From positions 47,156,982-47,220,981 of the forward strand of contig OY986439.1 in NCBI GenBank assembly GCA_963920525.1: 64,000 bases of DNA, read 5' to 3'. This DNA is from Dichetophora obliterata (taxonomy: Eukaryota; Arthropoda; Insecta; Diptera; Sciomyzidae). This document shows positions 49,505-59,863 of the stretch, in pieces (the first letter of the stretch is position 1; each line of letters opens with the position of its first letter). The translations under genes and the position numbers were made by a program. The notes beneath the pieces are model-generated. The model saw only the letters and a program-made list of their open reading frames with translations. It was not told where the DNA came from and did not search any database.

Positions 49505-50530
49505 CGAGGGGTGCCTTTTATATTTCTGGATTTGGCAACCCTGGTGTTGCAATCTGTCAACTGAAAGCTCTATCGCAAATTTTGACATTTGTTGGCTTAT
49601 ACGTACTCAGAACGTTTTGACATACGAGCGCTATTTGTGTTGTTTATAGTAACTTAAAAGATTCATCTCGGTCCAAAAATGGAATTAAATCGTGAACATT
49701 TTCGTGCGATTATTTTTTACAACTTTCGACGTGGATTAACACAGCAACAGTGCATGAATGAACTTAATTCAATTTTTGGCGATGAAACTCCATCAAGGAC
49801 CAGTGTTTATCGATGGTATGGTGAATTCAATCGTGGTCGTAGTTCACTCCAAGACGAATTTCGTGAAGGTCGTCCGAAATCAGCTGTTGTTCCGAAAACC
49901 ATTGATGCTGTGCGCGAACTGATATTGGAAGATCGTCATGTTACCTATCGTGAGATTGAGGCAACCTTAGGCATAAGTGGGACCAGCATACATTCAATAT
50001 TGCATAAACATTTGATTGTCAAAAAAATTTGTTCGCGTTGGATCCCACACAATTTGTCAATCGCTCAAAAAAAGGCTCGTGTCGATTGGTCGAAGGAAAT
50101 GCTCAAAAAATACGATCGCGGTGCTTCGAAACACGTCTATGACATCGTGATGACAGGTGATGAATTGTGGATGAATTACGCGTATGAGCCCGAAAGTAAA
50201 CAGCAGTCGACTGTATGGGTGTTTCAAGATGAGCCAAATCCAACAAAAGTTGTTCGCGCACGAAGCACTTCCAAGCAAATGGTCGCCTGTTTTTTCGGAA
50301 AATATGGACATGTCGCAACCGTACCGCTAGAACAACGCAGAACAGTCAACTCTAAGTGGTATACAACCATTTGTTTGCCAGTTGTCTTCCAAGAAATCAG
50401 GAAAACCAACCGCCGAAGACGGATCACTCTTCACCACGACAATGCGAGCTCTCACACATCGGCTCAAACAACTGCATTTTTGAGCACCCAAAACATCGAG
50501 TTTTATGGGCTTACTGCATGAAATAAACTG
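49505..50530 (+). mobile_element. Mariner element, 3' end missing
   Basis: The left terminus CGAGGGGTGCCTTTTATATT is preceded by TA (49503-49504), and the transposase starts 174 bases in. No inverted copy of the terminus exists downstream, so the right end is deleted somewhere around 50510-50530. Confidence 0.85.
49679..50521 (+). pseudogene. Mariner transposase, C-terminus lost
   Basis: A 280-residue open frame against about 345 for the family. The N-terminal half has two HTH motifs (GLTQQQCMNELNSIFGD ... TSVYRWYGEFNRG, and VTYREIEATLGISGTSIHSI). The linker motif is altered: WIPHNLS is kept (WVPHxL in the family). The catalytic domain has MTGDELW (first Asp, usually TGDESW) and LHHDNASSHT (second Asp), but stops in NIEFYGLTA, where the family continues to HPPYSPDLAP. 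The third catalytic Asp is therefore missing and the protein cannot transpose. The frame is otherwise uninterrupted, implying recent loss. Confidence 0.93.
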
Positions 50531-50789
50531 AATTGCTGAATTACGAATCCACAACATCGATGAGATTTTTCACAAGAGGGAGCTCTCGGTGAGGTTTTAT
50601 ACGTATATTTTATGTAAAAACTTGTACGGCCGAATTCAAAACCCATACAAATACCCCACAAGTTATCCATGTTTTTAAAGTTTACTGACGTCACTTGGTA
50701 TACGGGATAGGCGTGTTGTTCATCCAATTTTGACAAAACTCAAATGCAGAACAAGCTTAAGATATGGAATATTATCTGTTAAATATGCT

Positions 50790-51470
50790 GTTAATACACA
50801 CATTTTCGTGTAATTTATAAAAGTAATGCTACTTTGACGACGTCACTTTTTATGGCAGATTAGCCAAGTTTTTATACGATTTTGCCTTTTTGAATTTTAA
50901 TATTCTAAGCACATGTGAATACTTTTAATTCATTAAATTAATTATTGTGTAATTTTTGGAGACTTAACCGTTTTCATAAAGTTATTTTGTATGGGAGGTG
51001 GAGCGTGGTTTTTATACTTTTTGTAAACTTTCAAATATATGGGGAATATTTGGGATCAAAGCTTATGTGCGTTTCAAGTCATTATATTAGCTTTTGTGAC
51101 ACTTTAAGAGATTGCTCTGATTTGATAAAGTCACGCTGTATGGGAGGTATGCGTGGTTTTATCCGATTTTAACAAATTTCAAATATATGGTGAATATTTT
51201 ACTTCACAGCTTATGTAAAAAATTCCAAGGCACACACATTTTTGTGGTAATTTTAGAGATTTTATTGTTTTGAGAAAGTAGCTATGTATTGTAGGTAGAA
51301 GTGATATTCATCCGACTTTTTTCATTCTCGAACTTGAACACATACCTGATTTCAATACGATAGCTTTAAAGTTGCGGCTGTGATCGTATCGGCAGACGAA
51401 CACACAGACGGACAAAGCGAAATCGACTCAGGAGATGATGCTGTTCAAGAATATAAATGATTTTTCGTAC
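50790..51470 (+). repeat. Three degenerate 165-bp repeats
   Basis: Units around 50880, 51000 and 51150 share ATATATGGxGAATATTT, a TATGGGAGGT(G) block and CGTGGTTTTTAT. The block ends with ACAGACGGACAAAGCGAAATCGACTC, then TTCAAGAATATAAATGA, a tail I associate with dispersed fly repeats. It is a repeat remnant, not a gene. Confidence 0.5.
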
Positions 51471-52966
51471 CTGCCACGCATCTTTATAAGCGTTATAAGC
51501 AGAATGACAAAGCAATTGCACTCCTTACGCAGTATGTGTGAGGTATTATGGAATACTTGAGACTCATGATCAAATACTTAGTACATTTGCTAATAACTTT
51601 TATCTTTGGAATTCAACTTTTATTCACTGTTGGGGCAGTAATTTATATTTTGAATCAAAAAGAAAGTTGTTCATAAATCAAATACTCTTGGGGACGAAAT
51701 GGGCAATAAACATTTAATACAAAATTGTTGGCTTAACAGTTCTATTTTTGAGTACCATTGGCTCTTTGGTAACTTAAATTATCATCAACTTTTGTGAATA
51801 TATTACAAAATTTTGGAGCACATGTTTTGATTTTATGAATATGGATAAAAAATTACGTTTTGATTACTATTAAAATCAGTAATTTTTTTTTTAATATTTA
51901 TATATTTTAATTTTTTTCATTATAACTATAACTCTATTCAATATAAACTATTCAAAATAACTATAACTTTGTGGGTATAAGAAAAAGCGATGTAATTTTG
52001 ATTTAATGGGCAATTTTTTAAACGAATCATATCTATTATACATACAGCCTTATTTTGTAAATCGCACGAAATCACGTCACATGGTGTTTTTTAGTCTTTT
52101 AATTCCATTTCCATATGAATTAGAACAAACCCTTTCTCTCTCAATGAAATTTTTCTCTAAAATATATTTCCAGATAAGAAATCTATAGCAAATGACCACG
52201 TTCGTTTTACAAAATAAGGCCATTATGCTTTATTAAAGTGCTGAAATAGCTTCTTGAGAACATGATCACTAGCTGTTTGGAGTAGGCACGTATATTTGTT
52301 TCAGTTTACAAACATTTGATAACTGTCACATTCCTTTCATGGTCTTTCCTTCAATTTATTTTTGTTTTACCCTTTTCTACTCCTTTTTTCATACGATAGA
52401 TGTATAACACAGAATTTCGTTTGATTTTCTGTTGAATTTAGGCCAGCTAAACACATATGTACTTTGTATTTTCTTTATAGAAAGTCAGATGAGCAATAAA
52501 TATAACCTTCTCACATTCTTTTTGCATTGCAAATTTATTTAAATTTTTAAGTATTTTGTACAATAAATGGTTTTAATATTAAATAGGTATTCAGTATCGT
52601 TACATATTTGTTTTTGTTCTACAATATTTCACTATTATTGAGTTAAGAAAACTGCCATGTACGTGACAAGCAGAGACTTTTTCAGGAGCATTTATAAAAC
52701 AGCTGCTCATAAAATTCTTGTAAACCAAATTTTGCTGTTCATTATATTAGCAGATAATTAACATGGGGAAAAACATGACACAAATTACACAATATAACAT
52801 AGTTTGAAATAATAAGTTCTTTTAAGACCGTATCCTAATAATTTTTTTTTGGCTTCCGTTGTAGTTGTTGCAAAACATGTTGTATTCATCAAACACGCTT
52901 TATTAAAAAGGAAAAAAATAGACAAAGTTATAATTTTAAATTTAATAAAAAGCAAGTTTAAAAATG
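51471..52966. other. Intergenic, no gene seen
   Basis: AT-rich; no supported ORF or repeat. The AATAAA-type signal for peptide gene 3 (TTTATT at 52899-52904) lies near the right edge. Confidence 0.5.
52899..52904 (-). terminator. Poly(A) signal of peptide gene 3
   Basis: AATAAA on the minus strand, about 63 bases after the stop codon; a second weaker candidate is near 52940. Confidence 0.45.
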
Positions 52967-53173
52967 CTAAGAAGGTAAAAAACGCACTTGTCTGCAACGT
53001 CCACGATGATCTAGTAGACGACAACGTTGTCGCAAAGTAAAAATGCTGCTGGTTTCCATACTAGTTTTGTTCCTAAAGAAAATTACTTTGTTAGCTTCTA
53101 CCAAAGAATGCGTGGTTCCAAGAAAAACAAGTAAACAGCTGATAAAAACAACGCGTAGTAGTAAAAAATTCAT
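52967..53173 (-). CDS. Small secreted cationic peptide, paralogue 3
   Basis: 68 residues from the ATG at 53173. An upstream in-frame ATG at 53233 would add 20 mostly basic residues before the signal peptide and overlaps the likely transcription start, so it is less likely. Signal peptide 1 to about 27 (hydrophobic 3-19, cleavage after Ala27). The mature chain starts NKVIFF, has about 10 Arg/Lys and 2 acidic residues, and ends RCRLLDHRGRCRQVRFLPS. Cys51 and Cys60 are separated by 8 residues instead of 11, so the loop before DHR is 3 residues shorter than in paralogues 1 and 2. A TCAGT initiator and GATAAG lie just upstream. Family unrecognised; shortest member. Confidence 0.8.
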   Translation of the reverse strand: MNFLLLRVVFISCLLVFLGTTHSLVEANKVIFFRNKTSMETSSIFTLRQRCRLLDHRGRCRQVRFLPS

Positions 53174-53233
53174 TTTAAATTTCTTGATTATAATCTTATT
53201 GAATGAAGTTATTCGTTGAAAGTTTTGTGTCAT

Positions 53234-53249
53234 ACTGAGGTTTCTTATC
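53234..53249 (-). promoter_or_regulatory. TCAGT initiator and GATA site of peptide gene 3
   Basis: The minus strand reads GATAAGAAACCTCAGTA. TCAGT is the arthropod initiator (start near 53236), and the GATAAG (53244-53249) sits 8-13 bases above it. No TATA box is seen at the usual distance. Confidence 0.45.
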
Positions 53250-54227
53250 GGCTAACCTGCAAACGTCGCGCCGCGATGAGTGCGCTATTGGTCAAGCGAG
53301 TTTATTAGCTCAAAGATTATTTGAGTGAAAGGTTTCATGTATTTATTTTTCTTTTAAACTTACAATAAAGCTCTTTGTTAAGTTCTCTTAAAGTGAACTT
53401 ATTAGGTTTTTTAAAGATTCCTAAATATTGTAGTACATATTTTCAGTGCAAAAGAATAGCAAATTTTGTGTGGCATACTTTTGGGCTGCTTAAATCTCAA
53501 GTTAAACGCTCTTAATATTCGTAATTGTGTTTTGTACTACATTTTGGATATAAATTTACTAAGTTCTTTTATTTTTCTTATATGTTAAAAATGTAAAATC
53601 ACCAAACAGACTCTCTGAAAACACTTCCTTTTCATTAATTTTTTACACAAGATTTTCATTGTTTAAAGTATTATCTCCATCTTATTTTTGTACTCAATTT
53701 ATCAAGAATACCAACCCATTAAATAAAGACTTCTATTTTTGTATTAAGATTTACTGGAATTTACTTTTCAGTAAAGGTCGTTCTTCAAAATTCTTGGTAA
53801 CTTAAAATAAAGCGATTTTATAGATAGCATTGTTATGGATTTTTCTTATATTTTCCCACATAATATGAACAAAAAAAAAATAAACCTTTTTAGTCACAAG
53901 AATTGTAGCTCTGAGATTAAAATCTTAAAATATGCAAAACAGCTAATTTTTGTCCTGATAAATATGATTGTGAAAAAAGCAGGTTAAGAACAATATCGAA
54001 AATCAAGCCAAATTTAAGGAAATTAAAAATAAAAATAGATATGTTAATTAGATAATTAATTGTGATCTATTCCTTGAATTTGTACATGATTTTAATTGTA
54101 AGCTTTTTAGATCAAGTAAGTTTGAAGAAGGCAACAACGACAACAACTCTGTAAAGAGTTAATCACACAACAGACTAGACAGAACTGTTTCGGAGGCTGC
54201 AAAAATTCAACCTTCATTAGTCTTGAG
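53250..54227. other. Intergenic upstream of peptide gene 3
   Basis: 53260-53320 is locally GC-rich (CGTCGCGCCGCGATGAG). The rest is AT-rich with no gene or repeat seen. Confidence 0.45.
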
Positions 54228-54229
54228 TA

Positions 54230-54686
54230 AGGCCTCTTTCACATGGAGCAATTGAAAATAATGCAACTGCAACAAAATTTGCTAACCAATGTATTTATAC
54301 CGAAACCTTTACATGAAAACACTTGTACTGAACGAGTTAGCAACACATTCGCAACCAGTTCCAATTAAATTTAAATGCAATTAAATCGGCAATTTGTTAC
54401 GTTTGCGATATGTGTTGAGTGCTACGAAAATAATAATATGAAATAAGTGCAGGACGTGGAGAAATATCCTTTTTTATTCTCAAATTATTTTTTATATCTA
54501 TTTAACAAAGCCTCCATTAAATAAGTGTTTGTGTTGTTGTGAATTTTTCAATGATGCGTTGCGACGTGGCTTGCACATCTGAAAGCGTTGGTTGCAGTTC
54601 AGTTTAAAATTGAAATGTTTTGAAACTTTTTAAGCTGTTACGTTGTAGTTGCATTACTTTTCAATTGCTCCAAGAGGAAAAAGCCT
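54230..54686. mobile_element. MITE with TA target
   Basis: The ends AGGCCTCTTTCACATGGAGC and (inverted) CCAAGAGGAAAAAGCCT share GGAGCAATTGAAAA further in. TA lies on both sides (54228-54229, 54687-54688). No coding sequence. Confidence 0.6.
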
Positions 54687-54980
54687 TACAGTTCAACCTA
54701 AATTGCTGCGTCAGCGTCATTTATCTATCAAAAATGGTTAATGCACATACATTTTGTATGAAGCCTACAGAAATACGCAACGCACTAACGCAACTCGATT
54801 CGAATTTTTAATTTTGACAATGCGTTCGGTAGTGAAGTTGGCTGGGACAAAGAGAACGAAAAGAAAAACAAGAACAAATACAATGATTGTTGAAGTACAC
54901 GCAGCGTACAGTTTCGGTAGCGTTCATAGAACATTTGCGTGGCGCTTGGAAACGCAACGCAAGTGCTATTAAGCTGTGAC

Positions 54981-55788
54981 CTGGGATGGCCATGATTACA
55001 AATCACGATTACTGATTATGATAACATGTATTCAGATTGCACAGATTACTTAATTTTTCTAAATATTCGAAAAAATCACATTAAAAACTAAATAAAAATA
55101 CTTTCAATTAAGTAACCATGGTAAGAAATTACATGAGATTAAAAAAAATAAAGTAATCATGCAAGGTAATTACTTGATTTAAAAAAAAATCAAGTAATCG
55201 TAACATGGAATTACATGATATTTTAATAAATCAAGTAATCAGTAATCAGATCCAGCTTTCAGTGATTACAGATTACTTCTCGTTAGACAAAACATTCAAA
55301 ATTTGTATGTAATTTTATTATTTCAGTAATTGCTATTTATCATACATACAATGTTTTCTTCAGCAGCTATTAAAGTTATGTTAATGTTTGTTAGATTGTT
55401 TTTGTTAAAAAGGGTAACAATAGTGCTCAGAAACCTTTTCTGTACTTGACTTGTCTCAGTTTTACAGTTGAACCATATATATATAAAAACACATATAGAA
55501 AAGCAATATATTAGTTAAAGAAATCTGCAATCAACGATTAGTTCAGCCTGCTTTCTGATAAATTTCTTAATCAGAATAATTCATTCATTACTGGAAAATG
55601 ATTGATTACTTAAATTAATCACTGATTACTTTTGCATGATTACTGATTTCTCAAAAAAATCACTGAAAACTTTAAAGTTATTAATGATTTTTTTTTAAGT
55701 ATTCAAGTAATAAATTAGTGTATGATTAATTGCAATCAGTAATTTTTTATAATCATAACACGAAAGTAATCAATACTGGCCAACCCTG
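54981..55788. mobile_element. hAT-like MITE rich in GATTACTT
   Basis: Ends CTGGGATGGCCATGATTAC and (inverted) CAGGGTTGGCCAGTATTGAT. Interior full of AAGTAATC / GATTACTT motifs in both orientations. Flanks GCTGTGAC and GCTGAAGT match only in the first four bases, so the 8-bp target is not proven. Confidence 0.55.
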
Positions 55789-56690
55789 GCTGAAGTATTG
55801 AACCCACTGTTGAAGTCTTATATGATTTGACACTTGTTCGAACAAATTCGTACGAATTTTAATGTTCTCATCGGCCTTTTAATCGTATGACATTAAAGCA
55901 GTAGTTGTTTTAGATCAAGCCTTAAACTCTACCAGGGTTGTCATCTGTTCTAGTTGCTTCTTATTTTTTCGCTATTCATTAGAGTTCGACGAGTCTGCCC
56001 GAAGTACACAATAGAATTGCAACGAATTTTGCTTCGCTAGAAGCTAGTTAATGTTGTTGTCAGTGATCTGCAAGCGATGGCATTTTCGCTACTTGCAATC
56101 TACCCTCAACAAATACAGTGACAGCCTTACCGCACTACGCAAGCGCTGCGATTGTTGTGTCGAACATACTTGCAACATTGAAGCCAACTGTGTATGAGCG
56201 TGTCGTAACACCACAGTAATGCATGTTCGAGTTGTTGGTTTGATATCCAGCGCAGGGTCTTTTGAACTTCTGGTATGCAATGGTAAGTATGGTCATTTAC
56301 AAGCAACAAAACAAAGACATAAAGCGTAACTCCTGCATAAAAAAACCAGCGCTTATTTTGTTCTCCGAACACAAAGTATGTGCAGTAACATTGCAGTAAT
56401 ATTGCAGTTACTTTGCGTGACTTTTGAGAGCTTGTAGCTCATAAGCTAATGGTTCAATTGAGCTGATTTCTTTTTTAAAATAAATTATAAAGTTTAATTG
56501 AGTGAGCAATAAAATTTGCTTAGTAAATTTTTAAAGATATTTATTAAATTTAGTTTTTTAAGAAATTATATCAGACGCCATTTTACTATAAAACACCTTT
56601 TATCACTGATTTTGATAAGATTTTGTATGCATGCAGATCTTTAATAAAGCTACAACTTTTGTTCAATTGTTCAAAATTTTGAAATAATAG
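55789..56690. other. No gene seen
   Basis: 56030-56400 is less AT-rich and has overlapping minus-strand open frames (56089-56372), including a hydrophobic stretch. There is no signal-peptide start or recognisable motif, and I do not call a gene. Confidence 0.4.
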
Positions 56691-57560
56691 GGTTGCCACC
56701 TAATAATATGTCTTTTCAAGAGTTTAACACTGATAAATGACGTTAAAAACTCTTGAAAAGACATATTATTAGGTGGCAACTCTATTATTTCAAAATTTTA
56801 TAATTTTGCAATTCTGACAATGGATTCGGATTCAGCGACCCATTTTTGGTATACGATTTTTTTTTTTGCCAGCCCCGAATTCATAAAACTACAAAAAATT
56901 AAGGTGGCAACCCTATCCACCATCTTGAATTTTAAAATTCTAACTTTAGATTCGAAATCAGCGACCCCTTAACACTGATAAATGACGTTTAAAACTCTTG
57001 AAAAGACATATTATTCGGTGGCAACCCCATTATTTAAAAATTTTATAATTTTGAAATTCTGACAATGGATTCGGATTCAGCGACCCATTTTTGGAGTACG
57101 ATTTTTTTTTGCCAGCCCCGAATTCATAAAACTACAAAAATTTAAGGTGGCAACCCTATCCACCATCTTGAATTTTAAAATTCTAACTTTAGATTCGAAA
57201 TCAGCGACCCCTTAACACTGATAAATGACGTTAAAAACTCTTGAAAAGACATATTATTAGGTGGCAACTCTATTATTTCAAAATTTTATAATTTTGCAAT
57301 TCTGACAATGGATTCGGATTCAGCGACCCATTTTTGGTATACGATTTTTTTTTTTGCCAGCCCCGAATTCATAAAACTACAAAAAATTAAGGTGGCAACC
57401 CTATCCACCATCTTGAATTTTAAAATTCTGACTTTAGATTCGAAATCAGCGACCCCCTAACACTGATAAATGATGTTTAAAACTCTTTAAAATACATATT
57501 ATTAGGTGGCAATACTGTGGTAAAAATTTAGGTGGCAACCCTAACCTCCATCTTAAATTT
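56691..57560 (+). repeat. 244-bp satellite, 3-4 copies, with palindromic start
   Basis: Near-identical units repeat every 243-245 bases (ACATATTATT[A/C]GGTGGCAA at 56761, 57006, 57249 and 57494). The left edge 56691-56780 is a hairpin: ACCTAATAATATGTCTTTTC and its complement around a short loop. Unit content (CAGCGACCC, CCACCATCTTGAATTTTAAA) matches the interior of the palindrome at 30142-32145. Confidence 0.88.
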
Positions 57561-58964
57561 TAAGACTGTGACATTATGTTCAAAATCAAATCCGTTGTCA
57601 GAATTTCAAAATTACAAGAATTCGCAAAAATAAAAAAATTTAGGTGGCAACTCTATCCGCCATCTTAAATTTTAAAGTTTGACATTATCTTCGAAATAAG
57701 CTACCCCTAAAACTTCCTAAAACTATTTACTCTATTCATACTGAAGTAATCTACAAACACTTGAGTAAAAATGCAGTGTACGCGCTGATTTCATCGTTCG
57801 TAAGCTTACTTTTGTATCACTGCTTAGCCGAAGTTGAAATCAACCTGCAATGGTACACGAGGCAGTAGCTCAAAATAATGCATAACTATAACGATTGCCG
57901 TTCGTGCGCTGTGGTTTATACACATAATTATTTTATGCAAACATCTATACTTTCCACTGAAGTCGAAGCACACATCACACAGTGTTTGACTTTGGTACAC
58001 TTGGCTAATGCAACATGCTTGATGTTGTAAGTGAGCTCGATGGCGTAGAATATGTTGCATGGTATTAATGATATTGAAGTCATACAAAAAACAAGTATGT
58101 ACTGGGTGTAAAAGCAGTTGCAGTTCATCGCTGCAGGTCTCTGGTTGTTGTGTTTGCCTTCTTCAAACTTACTTGATAATAAAATATTAATAATAAAAAA
58201 GATAATAATAATAAAGATAATAATAATAGTAAAAATCATGTTAAAATAGATATGTATTTGTTGTGATTCTGCCATGAATTTTTTTTATGAATATGTACCT
58301 TAAATATTTTCTCACAAATTACACCAACAATTTAATGCTTTCATATTTTCTTGTATTAGCAATCTTTTATTTCAGCCAAATAACTTAGATTCAAACAACT
58401 TGGTTAGTCTTTCTTTTAAATATGCTAAAAGAAGGATAAAGTAATATATAAAAATTAACGTTTGCTTGTTCGAAATTTCATGCGCTGAAATATCATTCAA
58501 TCCAATGGCGCAAGTCCATAGCCAGCATTTATTCCTTGGGGGGTGTTTTGCATATCAAATTTTTTAAGTCCATTTTAAATAAAAATGAAGCGTCCAAAAA
58601 TGGAATATATAGTTTTGTGATGATTTGTGTGTAATGATTTTTAAAGCTTTCAAGGCGTTTTGGATCTTTGAGTTTCTTAATCAACACACAAATATCGTTT
58701 CTATTGGCTAGTAGCATCGGCAGTACCGATAACTCAGATGTTTTTTTTCCGATTTGGGGAACTAAACTAGATTTTTAAAAATACCCAATTTTTTTGAAAA
58801 GGCGGACAAAATCCGACAATGTTTAATCGATCTGTGATCTGTAATATGATGGAAAAAAATTAAGAAAACACTCTTTGGCGATGTTTGTAAATTCATTCAC
58901 AATAATATTCATTAAAAAAAAAATGACTTTCCCTAAAAAAAAAACCGATCAATTAAACGAATAC
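57561..58964. other. No gene seen
   Basis: 57561-57720 is a further decayed unit of the satellite. 58180-58235 is an (AAT)n-like microsatellite. Minus-strand open frames at 57824-58275 lack motifs. Confidence 0.5.
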
Positions 58965-58967
58965 TAA

Positions 58968-59860
58968 AGGCCCAGTTATAATAGACGTAACGTAATGTAG
59001 TGAAATGTCACTGCAGCAGTGTGTTCTGTCACTTACTGTTTCAATCAATACTTTTCTTATACAAGTGATTATAATAGAAGTAACGTAATGTAACGGGACG
59101 TAAAGATCCGTTGGATTTCGATTTCTACGTTACTTTACATTACGCTCTATTTTATTCACAAAACAAAAGCAAAAATTAGAACAAGCTCGATTTCTGGCTT
59201 TATTTCTGATCTTAAAATGCTGCCTTAATGCTGATCTTTAAAGTTTCAAGCATTTTTATCAAAACGAACATAGTTCATACAACTATTCATTTTCGTATTT
59301 TGTTTTGGTATTGCTGTTTTCTTTTGTTATTGTTCTTCAAACAGCTGTTTCAAGACAGTGGTGCCAAATTGTTAAACAGTTGAACTAAAGGCCCACTTAT
59401 AATAAACGTAACGTAATGTAGTGAAATGTCACTGCAGCAGTGTGTTCTGTCACTTACTGTTTCAATCAATACTTTTCTTATACAAGTGATTATAATAGAA
59501 GTAACGTAATGTAACGGGACGTAAAGATCCGTTGGATTTCGATTTCTACGTTACTTTACATTACGTCTGTTCAAAGAACAACTAAACATTGAGGTTAGAT
59601 TCGATTATTGCGCTATTTTATATTGTTGAGCTACGCTTTTTGTTGAGTTTTCGTTATTAATGTGATAGTTTTATGTATCCACAGCTATGGATGTTGAAGA
59701 TTTAATTGTATTTGTACAGGAACGTGTAATTATTTACGACAAACAACTGCCTGGCTACTGCCTATTATAATTGCTACAACGTTTTCTTACATTACGTCCC
59801 GTCACGATGACAGTTGACAACATTACGTTACTTTACATTACGTCTATTATAACTGGGCCT
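58968..59860. mobile_element. MITE with internal duplication, TAA target
   Basis: Ends AGGCCCAGTTATAATAGACG and its inverted copy, with TAA on both sides (58965-58967, 59861-59863). The left 190 bp (58968-59157) recur at 59389-59575, again preceded by TAA, so one copy appears to have inserted into, or duplicated within, another. Many TTACATTACG repeats. Harbinger-type target. Confidence 0.75.
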
Positions 59861-59863
59861 TAA

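Noticed and set aside
50057..50557. Minus-strand ORFs of 67-84 residues
   Set aside because: Shadows of the mariner transposase.
56757..57510. CRISPR-like regular repeats
   Set aside because: Repeats are 244-bp satellite units with no short repeat and unique spacer structure, in a eukaryotic genome.
57824..58275. Minus-strand ORFs of 87 and 115 residues
   Set aside because: The longer is opened by an AAT microsatellite coding Ile/Phe; neither has a motif or a plausible start.
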